A DNA stretch of 50,874 bases from a virus. Below the pieces are notes generated by a model. It ran no database searches, was not told the origin of the DNA, and saw nothing but the letters and a program-made list of their open reading frames with translations. The stretch is taken from the IMG/VR virus record IMGVR_UViG_3300025467_000022, positions 1 through 50,874 of that record, one strand, 5' to 3'. Position numbers and translations under genes: made by a program. How positions within the stretch are numbered: the first letter of the stretch is position 1; each line of letters opens with the position of its first letter. Below are positions 1-5,456 of the stretch, piece after piece.

Positions 1-15
1 TTTTTGATCTTAGAA

Positions 16-101
16 TGCCCCACGAAAAGCAGCTAATACGCGACTAGTCTAGTCTGGGATGCAAACGACTTTTTATTTTTACTCACTGTAGTTTTCGGTT
101 G
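16..101 (+). repeat. Leader repeat, copy 1
   Basis: This block shares TGCCCCACGAAAAGCAGCTA and, after a divergent 20-base middle, GGGATGCAAACGAC plus a T-rich stretch with positions 732-819. Both copies end directly at a sigma70-like promoter that serves a small gene. The conserved flanks around a variable centre suggest a duplicated upstream or leader element rather than coding sequence. Confidence 0.7.
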
Positions 102-131
102 CAGCAGCCTGCGATCCTGCTAGTATAGCAG
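99..131 (+). promoter_or_regulatory. Sigma70-like promoter with dyad over the -10 box
   Basis: TTGCAG at 99-104 and TAGTAT at 121-126 are 16 bases apart. CTGCTA (117-122) and TAGCAG (126-131) form a perfect inverted repeat with a 3-base centre that covers the -10 box, so a repressor or activator could act here. It lies about 25 bases upstream of the gene at 154. Confidence 0.55.
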
Positions 132-153
132 CAACAGCAAAGGAGTAACGGAA

Positions 154-336
154 ATGGCACAATGCACCAATCCTCAGCACCGCGAGCACAGCTGGTGGCT
201 TCATGATGCCCGCGGCATTCCTGTGGGTCGCGTCTGCGATGCCTGTGAGGACACGGTCCGCGCCAAGTATCGCTTGGACATCTTCGAGAATCCGCAATAC
301 GATGCGGATGAAGAGATCGAGGAGGATCGATGGTGA
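154..336 (+). CDS. Small Cys-containing phage protein, 60 aa
   Basis: A clear AAGGAG ribosome-binding site lies 8 bases before this ATG. The 60-aa product has an N-terminal C-x(4)-H pair, the core WWLHDARGIPVGRVCDACE with a CxxC pair near residues 32-35, and an acidic tail (DADEEIEED). The CxxC suggests metal binding. From memory, similar short proteins with the WWLHDARGIP core occur in phages of proteobacteria, with no assigned function. It has its own promoter and is the first of a row of small genes that look early-expressed. The function is unknown; that it is a real gene is well supported by the start signals and codon use. Confidence 0.8.
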   Translation: MAQCTNPQHREHSWWLHDARGIPVGRVCDACEDTVRAKYRLDIFENPQYDADEEIEEDRW

Positions 337-353
337 TCTTTTGGTCTCTGTTG

Positions 354-395
354 CCCCACAGACTAGGTCTACGACCTAAGAAACCTGTTGTGGGG
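354..395 (+). other. Nested hairpin of the GTGGG type
   Basis: CCCCACA at 354-360 pairs with TGTGGGG at 389-395. Inside it TAGGTC (364-369) pairs with GACCTA (373-378). It sits just after the gene ending at 336 and could be a processing or termination structure. Related GTGGG/CCCAC stems recur elsewhere in the first 4 kb. Confidence 0.5.
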
Positions 396-529
396 ACAGT
401 CTAAAAGTGCTAGTTCTAGTTCAGGGCCGAGCTCTGACTCAAGAAAAAGTCGCTCCCAAGGTGCCTAAGTTTACGTCGTGCATTCTTCGCTGGGGCAACA
501 TTTTTTCTGCTTTTGAGCTAAAATAGTTC

Positions 530-557
530 TTGACTGCTGCGCTGTTAGTGCTAAAAC
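530..557 (+). promoter_or_regulatory. Sigma70-like promoter
   Basis: TTGACT at 530-535 and TAAAAC at 552-557 are separated by 16 bases. It would drive the short transcript ending at the terminator 691-719. Confidence 0.45.
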
Positions 558-570
558 AGACGAGTAAGCA

Positions 571-672
571 AAGGAGAACATTAACGCAGTGTTGCCAGTT
601 CCTGCGGAACATCAAATGATCCTGATCGTATCGCTGGCGCGCTCCTTTGTTCGAGGTGGTTGTTCGCGCTAA
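571..672 (+). other. Possible micro-ORF or small RNA
   Basis: A strong AAGGAG (571-576) follows a promoter, yet no ATG is correctly placed after it. In frame are an ATT at 580 (only 3 bases from the site) and a GTG at 589 (12 bases away), both reading to the TAA at 670-672 and giving 27-30 residues without recognisable features. The unit ends in a strong terminator. It may be a tiny gene with a non-ATG start or an untranslated RNA; the sequence does not decide. Confidence 0.3.
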
Positions 673-690
673 AGGATCCATGGAACTGAG

Positions 691-719
691 AAAAGCCCGG
701 CAGTGATGTCGGGCTTTTT
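691..719 (+). terminator. Rho-independent terminator
   Basis: AAAAGCCCG and CGGGCTTTTT form a stem around a 10-base loop, followed by the T run. It ends the short transcription unit starting near 564. Confidence 0.8.
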
Positions 720-731
720 GGTCTCTGTCTG

Positions 732-819
732 TGCCCCACGAAAAGCAGCTAGTATAGCGGCTATCTCCGCCGGGATGCAAACGACTTTTTATTTTTACTC
801 ACCGTATTTTCTGGTTGAC
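732..819 (+). repeat. Leader repeat, copy 2
   Basis: Second copy of the element at 16-101: identical TGCCCCACGAAAAGCAGCTA start, divergent centre, then GGGATGCAAACGAC and a T-rich stretch. It runs straight into the promoter at 815. Confidence 0.7.
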
Positions 820-843
820 AGTGTGCAGCACAGCCTTTATATA
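815..843 (+). promoter_or_regulatory. Consensus sigma70 promoter
   Basis: TTGACA at 815-820, a 17-base spacer and TATATA at 838-843. It lies 24 bases upstream of the ATG at 868. Confidence 0.75.
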
Positions 844-867
844 CAGTGCATAACAAGGAGTACCGCT

Positions 868-996
868 ATGTATACCTTTCGAGTCAGTGAACACAGCGAA
901 CTCTATGGTGCCTGCGAGGGCATTGAAGTCTGGACCATTGATGGTCAATTCCGTGGTGTGTTTCCGTTGATTGACATCATCAATTGGTTCTGCTAA
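868..996 (+). CDS. Small hypothetical protein, 42 aa
   Basis: The ATG at 868 follows AAGGAG by 8 bases and lies 24 bases after a consensus promoter, so it is preferred to upstream in-frame starts that would read through the promoter. The 42-aa product is aromatic-rich, with VWTIDGQFRGVFPLIDIINW in its second half, and has no recognised domain. The next gene starts 23 bases downstream with its own AAGGAG, so the two are probably cotranscribed. The function is unknown. Confidence 0.65.
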   Translation: MYTFRVSEHSELYGACEGIEVWTIDGQFRGVFPLIDIINWFC

Positions 997-1019
997 TACA
1001 CCAGCAAGGAGCACACGTC

Positions 1020-1169
1020 ATGGCACATGAGCAGGATCACGTTGGACTCAGCGATTGCTGCACTCAGTGCGGCGACCTCGCAGACTACGCAGAGACTCGG
1101 GCTCAGCTCTGTGTGCGCTGCGATCAGTTGCTGGCCAGCATCTACGACAACGTGGACGAGGAGGACTGA
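1020..1169 (+). CDS. Zinc-ribbon-like small protein, 49 aa
   Basis: AAGGAG lies 8 bases before the ATG at 1020. The product has two CxxC pairs, CTQC near residue 13 and CVRC near residue 30, spaced as in small zinc ribbons, then an acidic tail (DNVDEED). This predicts a compact metal-bound fold of the kind used for nucleic-acid or protein contacts; that role is inference. It follows the gene ending at 996 and leads into the gene at 1172 with a 2-base gap. Confidence 0.65.
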   Translation: MAHEQDHVGLSDCCTQCGDLADYAETRAQLCVRCDQLLASIYDNVDEED

Positions 1170-1171
1170 TC

Positions 1172-1420
1172 ATGTCACTGCAGACCTTTGACGGCGCAAA
1201 GTTCACGTGGCGAGGACAGACTGGCGCCTCAGAAGCTTCAGACCTCGGCATTCAAACATGGCCCGCGGGGTTTTACATTCGCAGTCCGCGCACACAAGAG
1301 CTGCGACTGTTCCTTGCCGCAGAGTCTCTCTATCAAGGTCAGGGAGAAGATCGCGAGCGTGTGGGACAGCGTTATATCTCTCCGGGCAACGGACTTGAAG
1401 CTGTCGTATATAACGATTGA
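1172..1420 (+). CDS. Small hypothetical protein, 82 aa
   Basis: The ATG at 1172 lies 2 bases after the preceding stop, with GAGGAGG as the ribosome-binding site inside the end of the upstream gene. The 82-aa product starts MSLQTFDGAKFTWRG and carries SPRTQELRLFLAAESLYQGQ. No domain is recognised. Its last codons overlap the -35 box of the promoter at 1417, so the next unit can be transcribed independently. Tight spacing suggests coexpression with the zinc-ribbon gene. Confidence 0.6.
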   Translation: MSLQTFDGAKFTWRGQTGASEASDLGIQTWPAGFYIRSPRTQELRLFLAAESLYQGQGEDRERVGQRYISPGNGLEAVVYND

Positions 1421-1445
1421 CTTCTACTAGTATCTTTGCTATGCT
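1417..1445 (+). promoter_or_regulatory. Sigma70-like promoter
   Basis: TTGACT at 1417-1422, a 17-base spacer and TATGCT at 1440-1445. It overlaps the 3' end of the gene ending at 1420 and lies 18 bases before the ATG at 1464. Confidence 0.65.
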
Positions 1446-1463
1446 TATGCTAGGAGAAGAGAA

Positions 1464-1616
1464 ATGCACACACTACTGATCATCGGAGGAGTAACCCTAG
1501 TATGCGCGGTCCTCACTATTATGCTGCTGATGTTCAATGCCGCTGAGGGATATGAGGACGATCAAGGATTCCATTATGGCCGACCCGAAGACCACGACGA
1601 TCAACCTCGTCCATGA
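1464..1616 (+). CDS. Small membrane protein, 50 aa
   Basis: The ATG at 1464 is preceded by TAGGAGAAGAG and a sigma70-like promoter. The 50-aa product has one hydrophobic segment, LLIIGGVTLVCAVLTIMLLM, near residues 4-23, followed by an acidic, charged tail (EGYEDDQG, EDHDDQ). This fits a single-pass inner-membrane peptide with the tail on one side. It overlaps the next gene by 41 bases in another frame. The function is unknown; small early membrane peptides are common in phages and often act on the host envelope or exclude other phages. Confidence 0.6.
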   Translation: MHTLLIIGGVTLVCAVLTIMLLMFNAAEGYEDDQGFHYGRPEDHDDQPRP

Positions 1617-1920
1617 CAACTACACTCGCGAGCGAGTAGGATACTTCGTGTTCGCACCGGCGACGCTGCACGACGACACCGTCACGCAGGCAGTGATTGT
1701 CAACGATCCTACGGCATCAGGTTGCCCGCCATATCGCTGGTCGCCCTCACCAAACAACAGTCGCGGTCACGAGTTCGCCACCCGGGAAGCTGCTGCGTCA
1801 TGGATCAAGTCAGCAGCCTGTGCCTATGGCAGCTACGACCTTGCAATGGTTGACACTGCCTCAGCAGAGATCATCGCTGTGAAGTTTGTAAACACACAGA
1901 CCGCAGAGGTCATTGAGTGA
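1576..1920 (+). CDS. Hypothetical protein, 114 aa
   Basis: The ATG at 1576 is chosen because AAGGA lies 7 bases before it; an in-frame ATG at 1537 has no such site. The product starts MADPKTTTINLVHDNYTRE and contains YFVFAPATLHDDTVTQAVI, a Cys-Pro-Pro-Tyr segment, FATREAAASWIKSA and a C-terminal half rich in small residues. No domain is recognised. It overlaps the end of the membrane-peptide gene, suggesting translational coupling. The 111-base gap after it holds a new promoter. Confidence 0.6.
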   Translation: MADPKTTTINLVHDNYTRERVGYFVFAPATLHDDTVTQAVIVNDPTASGCPPYRWSPSPNNSRGHEFATREAAASWIKSAACAYGSYDLAMVDTASAEIIAVKFVNTQTAEVIE

Positions 1921-1977
1921 CACCACTAGATCCCGCTATATAGCTCTGACGATCTAGAAATTCCTACAGGGAACAGG

Positions 1978-2006
1978 TTGACAGCCGATCTCCACGATGC
2001 TATCAA
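1978..2006 (+). promoter_or_regulatory. Consensus sigma70 promoter
   Basis: TTGACA at 1978-1983, a 17-base spacer and TATCAA at 2001-2006. It lies 26 bases before the ATG at 2033. Confidence 0.7.
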
Positions 2007-2032
2007 CACTGCATGGCAAAAGGAGACTGACA

Positions 2033-2242
2033 ATGACCATGCTGGTTCACTACAACACCAAGAAGGACCTCAAGGCTGCTGTTGGACAGCGACTCAAGTA
2101 TACCGAGACGTCGATGTTTGGTACTGAGTACAAGAGCAACGGCACGCTCACGGTCGCACACAGGCCGCACCTTACGGGCCAGGGCAGGGAGTTCTTTGCG
2201 CAGGTCACGATCAAGGACGATGTGATCACTAAGGTCTCGTAA
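2033..2242 (+). CDS. Small basic hypothetical protein, 69 aa
   Basis: AAAGGAG lies 8 bases before the ATG at 2033, and a consensus promoter precedes it. An in-frame ATG at 1997 would fall on the -10 box and is rejected. The product starts MTMLVHYNTKKDLKAAVGQR, is Lys-rich in its first third, and ends in a beta-prone QVTIKDDVITKVS stretch. The gene is monocistronic: promoter in front and a strong terminator 7 bases behind. The function is unknown; I have an impression of similar short proteins in other phages but cannot name a family. Confidence 0.7.
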   Translation: MTMLVHYNTKKDLKAAVGQRLKYTETSMFGTEYKSNGTLTVAHRPHLTGQGREFFAQVTIKDDVITKVS

Positions 2243-2249
2243 GGGAAAG

Positions 2250-2280
2250 CAAGCAGGTCTAAAAAGCCTGCTTGTTTTTT
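2250..2280 (+). terminator. Strong rho-independent terminator
   Basis: CAAGCAGG (2250-2257) pairs with CCTGCTTG (2267-2274), followed by TTTTTT. It closes the one-gene unit at 2033-2242. Confidence 0.9.
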
Positions 2281-2769
2281 AGTCTTGACTACCCCACAGA
2301 GTATTTTAAAATGTTTCTTAGTTTGTGGGACTAACAATTCTTGTCTTAGACCTAGGTCTTTGTGTAGATCACGACCTCAATGATTTCAATGACTTCCCAA
2401 GAGACTACAGTAGTGTTCTTGACTTTCTCTAGTGGGAAAGTTAGACAAAATCTTCTTAACGCTTAGACGCAGAACTTATTCTACAAATTTCTTAGAAACA
2501 TTCTAGACTATCCCACGAGCAAAGTCTATACTACATCTACACACTGTGGGAGCTAAAAAAATTCAACGCACACTGTCTCCCCGTGTAAAGCAATGTGCCC
2601 TACAAGCTAAGAAAGTGTGGCGCACACGCAATAATATTACTGTGTGTGCTTTGATTATTACACTAGCACCTGTCCCACTACAACGCAAGAGGTTTTCTAA
2701 CAAAAATGTGGGAAAACAATGTCCCACTTAAGGTCACGAAACCTTAGAATAGCCCGTGGGAAAGCTAGG
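2281..2769 (+). other. Noncoding stretch with recurring TGTGGG/CCCAC stems
   Basis: No ORF with start signals is seen. CCCCACA near 2290 pairs with TGTGGG near 2326. TCCCAC near 2513 pairs with GTGGGA near 2546. CCCAC and GTGGG repeat through 2670-2760. The sequence TAGACCTAGGTCT near 2346 is a partly palindromic patch. The stretch could be a structured RNA, a regulatory region or a replication origin; none can be shown from sequence alone. Confidence 0.4.
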
Positions 2770-2821
2770 GCCCCAAGCACGCGCAGTAGTGCATGTAGAA
2801 AAAAAGTGTGTGGCACAAAAA
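2770..2821 (+). repeat. 52-bp upstream element, copy 1
   Basis: This 52-base block starts GCCCCAAGCAC and ends GTGTGTGGCACAAAAA. It recurs at 3257-3308 with one mismatch. Each copy lies 5-6 bases before a promoter with -35 TTGC(T/A)(A/C) and -10 TATACA. It looks like a duplicated upstream activating or leader module. Confidence 0.85.
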
Positions 2822-2826
2822 ACTGC

Positions 2827-2855
2827 TTGCTAACTGCACAGCACACAGCTATACA
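2827..2855 (+). promoter_or_regulatory. Promoter for the 2899 gene
   Basis: TTGCTA at 2827-2832, a 17-base spacer and TATACA at 2850-2855. It has the same layout as the promoter at 3315. Confidence 0.6.
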
Positions 2856-2898
2856 AAACATGCAGCAACAACGCTGCTAACAACACAAAGTAAACGCT

Positions 2899-3099
2899 AT
2901 GCACACCAACTACGCGCTAACGCACACAACACTGCGCGCACACAGCTACACAGCACTGCAAGCTGCTGTTAGTGCTCTCAAAGCACAAGCACGCAAAAAC
3001 AAGCAGCACGTGAGGGAATGCTTTACGCACTGCAACAACAAAAACTGGACTGCAAAATACACGCTTGTTAGCGCAAACGCTGCAAAGCTGTTTAAGTAG
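2899..3099 (+). CDS. Small basic hypothetical protein, 66 aa
   Basis: It reads MHTNYALTHTTLRAHSYTAL and onward, with a helix-prone Ala/Lys-rich middle (ALQAAVSALKAQARKNKQ), two Cys in ECFTHC and a hydrophobic C-terminus. No good ribosome-binding site is seen, only AAAG. Support for expression is its position between a promoter at 2827-2855 and a strong terminator at 3108-3137, an arrangement mirrored by the next gene. It is basic and could bind nucleic acid, which is a guess from charge alone. Confidence 0.5.
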   Translation: MHTNYALTHTTLRAHSYTALQAAVSALKAQARKNKQHVRECFTHCNNKNWTAKYTLVSANAAKLFK

Positions 3100-3107
3100 C
3101 ACAGGAC

Positions 3108-3137
3108 AAGCGCACTAGCAATAGTGCGCTTGTTTTT
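3108..3137 (+). terminator. Strong rho-independent terminator
   Basis: AAGCGCACTA (3108-3117) pairs with TAGTGCGCTT (3122-3131) around a 4-base loop, followed by GTTTTT. It ends the unit at 2899-3099. Confidence 0.9.
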
Positions 3138-3142
3138 ACAGC

Positions 3143-3205
3143 GTGTGCTCACACCAGCACACACAGTCTACCTCTTACTGTGTGTGGGGAGGATGAGCTC
3201 CCACA
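3143..3205 (+). other. Cluster of three inverted repeats
   Basis: GTGTGCT (3143-3149) pairs with AGCACAC (3156-3162). CACACAGT (3160-3167) pairs with ACTGTGTG (3177-3184). TGTGGG (3183-3188) pairs with CCCACA (3200-3205). The stems overlap at their edges, so they are alternatives or form a compact folded region. No gene is seen between 3100 and 3369. Confidence 0.55.
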
Positions 3206-3256
3206 ACACTGTTTTATTCTGCAGAGCTTACAAGCACACAGCACTGGGACACTGAC

Positions 3257-3308
3257 GCCCCAAGCACACGCAGTAGTGCATGTAGAAAAAAAGTGTGTGG
3301 CACAAAAA
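3257..3308 (+). repeat. 52-bp upstream element, copy 2
   Basis: Near-identical to 2770-2821 with a single substitution, again placed directly before a promoter. Confidence 0.85.
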
Positions 3309-3314
3309 TAACTC

Positions 3315-3343
3315 TTGCACTACCAACACAGACACGCTATACA
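3315..3343 (+). promoter_or_regulatory. Promoter for the 3370 gene
   Basis: TTGCAC at 3315-3320, a 17-base spacer and TATACA at 3338-3343. The ATG follows 27 bases after the -10 box, with AAAAAGG between. Confidence 0.65.
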
Positions 3344-3369
3344 CACGTTAACAACAAAAAGGTATCGCT

Positions 3370-3633
3370 ATGTATAGTCCAGACTACAGCTACGGTGAGA
3401 CCAGCACCAATCCACAAGAAGCCAAACTGATGGCACTGGACAGTGCGGGCCAGGACCTGCACCATGCCATGAACAGCATCGATCCTGATCGCAGTTGGTC
3501 GCACATCGATGTGCCTGAGGACGAAGAAGAAGCAGAGCGTTACATTCGCCAGACGCTGTTTGCTATGATCCAGCACATTGAACGTGCGGGCTACGACATT
3601 GCTGCGATCAAAAAAGAGTTTGCAGCAGCTTAG
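3370..3633 (+). CDS. Acidic hypothetical protein, 87 aa
   Basis: AAAAAGG lies 7 bases before the ATG, and a promoter with a duplicated upstream element stands in front. The product starts MYSPDYSYGETSTNP, then has a helical stretch EAKLMALDSAGQDLHHAMNS, an acidic patch (VPEDEEEAERY) near residues 49-58 and a C-terminal helix with a basic end. No domain is recognised. It is followed after 48 bases by a membrane peptide gene, probably in the same transcript. Confidence 0.7.
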   Translation: MYSPDYSYGETSTNPQEAKLMALDSAGQDLHHAMNSIDPDRSWSHIDVPEDEEEAERYIRQTLFAMIQHIERAGYDIAAIKKEFAAA

Positions 3634-3681
3634 TTAGTATGCTACATACACTGCATAGCAACGCACACTAGGACACAGACA

Positions 3682-3870
3682 ATGTATTACTTGATCATGC
3701 TGTTGGGTATCATGCTTGCAGGCAGCGAAGATCCTACTGCTGTTACTGTGAGCTGGCTGGATCTCACTGTCAATGTCGTGGGCGTTGTGATGTTTGCATG
3801 GGGAGTGCGCTGTGTGCTGCAAGCACAGTCACACACTGCGCATCACGCAGGCTACGATACTAGCGTGTGA
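3682..3870 (+). CDS. Small membrane protein, 62 aa
   Basis: TAGGAC precedes the ATG by about 8 bases. There are two hydrophobic stretches: YYLIMLLGIMLAG at residues 2-14 and LTVNVVGVVMFAWGVRCVL near 28-46. The short first stretch could be a signal-like segment and the second a true membrane helix. The tail is His- and Gln-rich. The stop codon lies inside the first of the tandem hairpin repeats beginning at 3865. The function is unknown. Confidence 0.55.
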   Translation: MYYLIMLLGIMLAGSEDPTAVTVSWLDLTVNVVGVVMFAWGVRCVLQAQSHTAHHAGYDTSV

Positions 3871-3977
3871 GATCTCACACTGCGTAGTAGGAGTTGGTAG
3901 AGAGCCTGTAGTGTGAGCTGCCACACTGCGTATTTTGAGCAGGAAGAGAACGTGTAGTGGGGAGGGTGATGCCCCAC
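3865..3977 (+). repeat. 46-bp tandem hairpin repeats
   Basis: Three hairpins start at 3865, 3911 and 3957, exactly 46 bases apart. The first is the perfect palindrome GTGTGAGATCTCACAC (3865-3880). The second is GTGTG/CACAC (3911-3926). The third is GTGGGG/CCCCAC (3957-3977). Between the first two, TGCGTA after the stem and GAG..GG.AGAGA..TGTA are shared; the third copy is more diverged. The array sits at the end of the + strand small-gene region and faces the minus-strand operon. Confidence 0.7.
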
Positions 3978-4323
3978 AGGCAGAGGTAGGGATCAGAGGC
4001 CGAGGTGGTGGGGTCGGAGGTGCTTTTTTGCTTGCACACTGCTGCGCTAGCTGCTAGCTTGTCTAATTCTCTTCTCTCAAACCCCTAAAAACCCACCCCA
4101 GTTAGATGTATTTCACCAGGGGTACGGTTCTCCGGATCTCTATATTTTTGCGCGGCAATTTTTTTACACACACTATAGACCGCCCTTAAAAACTCTGGAC
4201 TAGAATAGATTCACAGTGGTAAAAATTTTGCGCGCTAATTTTTTCTCGCTTATATATGTCGGCTAGTGCGCGATGAGCGAGCGCAGTGCGGCCTCGTCGC
4301 AATCGTCGCCGGCTGAGCGAAGC
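3978..4323. other. Convergent intergenic region
   Basis: No gene is seen. Two related patches, TTTTTGCGCGGCAATTTTTTT near 4145 and ATTTTGCGCGCTAATTTTTT near 4224, form direct repeats about 79 bases apart. Near 4262-4322 the sequence is GC-rich, with GAGCGAGCGCAGTGCGGC and the short hairpin TGAGCGAAGCTCA just after the stop of the minus-strand operon. The region lies between converging transcription units and may hold termination signals for both. Confidence 0.45.
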
Positions 4324-4560
4324 TCACTTCACTACACGAAAACGGTATCTGCCAAAACCCAACACAAACAGTGTTAGATCTTGCTCACTGTGAAAATATA
4401 GTCTGAAAGTCACGTCCCATGTACTTGTACGATGCTCATATAAGTCATAGTAGAGCTCACGTTGATCACACCATGTTTCTATAGCTGTTCGCACATCTTT
4501 GGTCAGATACGGACTTCTGCTGGAAAACGGTGAACTAGTAGCGTGGAACTCTAAGTGCAT
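4324..4560 (-). CDS. Hypothetical phage protein, 78 aa
   Basis: This is the last gene of a four-gene minus-strand operon; its start overlaps the stop of the gene upstream. The product begins MHLEFHATSSPFSSRSPYLT, with a central AIETWCDQRELYYDLYEH and a beta-prone end TFRLYFHSEQDLTLFVLGFG. The end resembles that of its neighbour at 4560-4775 (pattern F-x-x-x-x-D-x-x-T-L-F-x-L), so the two may be diverged copies of one small fold. No family is recognised. Confidence 0.6.
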   Translation of the reverse strand: MHLEFHATSSPFSSRSPYLTKDVRTAIETWCDQRELYYDLYEHRTSTWDVTFRLYFHSEQDLTLFVLGFGRYRFRVVK

Positions 4561-4775
4561 TAGTCAAAGCTGTGATTGTAAGTGAGTGCAAACAATGTTG
4601 CAATCTTATCAGTGGGAAACTCTACTATAAAGTAATCTGAGTCATAGGGATCTATATAGCTAGTTGCTGTGGTATTGTAGGTTTGTGCCCACAAGTCAAT
4701 CTTGTAGTGATAACTCATTTCCACTACACGCATACCACCGGGATATGTTCGTACTCTAGGTAATCTAATGTTCAC
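4560..4775 (-). CDS. Hypothetical phage protein, 71 aa
   Basis: The product begins MNIRLPRVRTYPGGMRVVEM and ends DYFIVEFPTDKIATLFALTY, similar in pattern to the C-terminus of the next gene. It ends at the ATG of the gene at 4324-4560 and lies 18 bases from the zinc-ribbon membrane gene upstream. Alternating hydrophobic and polar residues suggest beta structure. The function is unknown. Confidence 0.55.
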   Translation of the reverse strand: MNIRLPRVRTYPGGMRVVEMSYHYKIDLWAQTYNTTATSYIDPYDSDYFIVEFPTDKIATLFALTYNHSFD

Positions 4776-4793
4776 ATACTAATTTAGTGTATA

Positions 4794-5015
4794 CTAGTCC
4801 AAGCCAAGCCAAATTAGAAATAGGCATAACCAGTGTAGTATAAAGTAAACGGGAATGGCAAAGATCACAAAGGCGATCATACAACCCACTGTTTGATCAT
4901 CTAGGCTTACTGTGGGATCACCAGCGGCCCAACCTAGTTCACTTGTACAGTGAGGGCAACGGGAGGCATTGATTTCCACGGGCATTTTGCAAGCGTAGCA
5001 TTCTATTTTGCTCAT
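4794..5015 (-). CDS. Zinc-ribbon membrane protein, 73 aa
   Basis: Two CxxC pairs (CYAC near residue 6, CPHC near residue 20) form a classic small zinc ribbon. They are followed by a hydrophobic stretch VGCMIAFVIFAIPVYFILHW and LCLFLIWLGL, one or two membrane helices covering residues 43-70. Ribbon-plus-membrane-anchor proteins of this size occur in bacteria and phages. The start codon overlaps the stop of the upstream gene (TAATG), pointing to translational coupling. The ribbon probably faces the cytoplasm; no function is known. Confidence 0.7.
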   Translation of the reverse strand: MSKIECYACKMPVEINASRCPHCTSELGWAAGDPTVSLDDQTVGCMIAFVIFAIPVYFILHWLCLFLIWLGLD

Positions 5016-5296
5016 TAGAGTGTCCTCATGGTAATGTTGCGATCAAGCCAGTGTAGCTCGCTTTCGGGTTGAGCGTCAGTGACTGTGTCTTTGTAGACGG
5101 CGCCTTCGATTTCTCTGATCATCAGTGTGGAACTAAGTTCGCTTTCGGGCCATTGTTTTTTTAGACTTTCTCGTGCTAGTCCCTCTGCTTCCGCACGACT
5201 TCGTGCCCAGCAGTGTCCAAGAACAGTTGAGGTCTCGCGGGCTTCTTGGTTATAAAGGGTACCCGCGTAGGCGAAAGGTGTATAATCTTTGTTCAT
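5015..5296 (-). CDS. Hypothetical protein, 93 aa, leaderless start predicted
   Basis: This is the first gene of the minus-strand operon. It starts MNKDYTPFAYAGTLYNQEAR, then has a helix-rich RSRAEAEGLARESLKKQWPE and a beta-like tail. No domain is recognised. A perfect-spacing promoter (TTGACA, 17, TATATT) lies directly in front: its -10 box ends 6 bases before the ATG, so transcription should begin on the A of the ATG and the mRNA would be leaderless. No ribosome-binding site is present, which agrees. Confidence 0.65.
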   Translation of the reverse strand: MNKDYTPFAYAGTLYNQEARETSTVLGHCWARSRAEAEGLARESLKKQWPESELSSTLMIREIEGAVYKDTVTDAQPESELHWLDRNITMRTL

Positions 5297-5331
5297 GCTG
5301 TTAATATAGCATGGGGGGCAGTATGTGTCAA
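5294..5331 (-). promoter_or_regulatory. Consensus sigma70 promoter with dyad and leaderless start
   Basis: On the minus strand TTGACA (5331-5326), a 17-base spacer and TATATT (5308-5303) precede the ATG at 5296. CATGCT and AGCATG (5308-5313 and 5294-5299) form a perfect 6-bp inverted repeat that spans most of the -10 box and includes the start codon. A regulator bound here would block both polymerase and initiation. Confidence 0.8.
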
Positions 5332-5428
5332 GTGTTTATTATATGCTTGGTTAATAGGGGTAAAATCTGTTTTACCGTTTTCTGCTGCGCAGGCGCTTCG
5401 CGCTCTCTGGCCTCTTACCCTGATCAGC

Positions 5429-5434
5429 TAAATA
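5429..5434 (+). promoter_or_regulatory. Late-promoter-like TAAATA
   Basis: CTAAATAAAAC lies 22 bases before the ATG of the 695-aa protein. It matches the core of the T4 late promoter TATAAATA in 6 of 8 positions. This gene keeps an AAGGA ribosome-binding site, so it has a normal leader. Confidence 0.45.
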
Positions 5435-5456
5435 AAACACTAACCAGCAAGGAACT

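Larger units (their letters stand above)
337..867 (+). other. Intergenic stretch with hairpins, promoter and terminator
   Basis: No convincing normal gene is seen. It holds a nested hairpin at 354-395 (CCCCACA paired with TGTGGGG, with TAGGTC/GACCTA inside), a promoter at 530-557, a ribosome-binding site AAGGAG at 571-576, a rho-independent terminator at 691-719, and the second copy of the leader repeat at 732-819. A transcript from about 564 to 719 would be roughly 150 bases and encode at most about 30 residues. Confidence 0.6.

Noticed and set aside
439-780. 113-aa minus-strand ORF
   Set aside because: Runs through a terminator, a promoter and a leader repeat on the + strand; the protein has no plausible features.
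2050-2337. 95-aa minus-strand ORF
   Set aside because: Overlaps a well-supported + strand gene with promoter, ribosome-binding site and terminator.
2546-2731. 60-aa GTG ORF
   Set aside because: No ribosome-binding site, lies in a noncoding stretch with GTGGG stems, and the GTG is part of such a stem.
3865-3977. CRISPR-like array
   Set aside because: Only three units, contiguous 46-bp repeats that diverge, no separate spacers and no cas genes.
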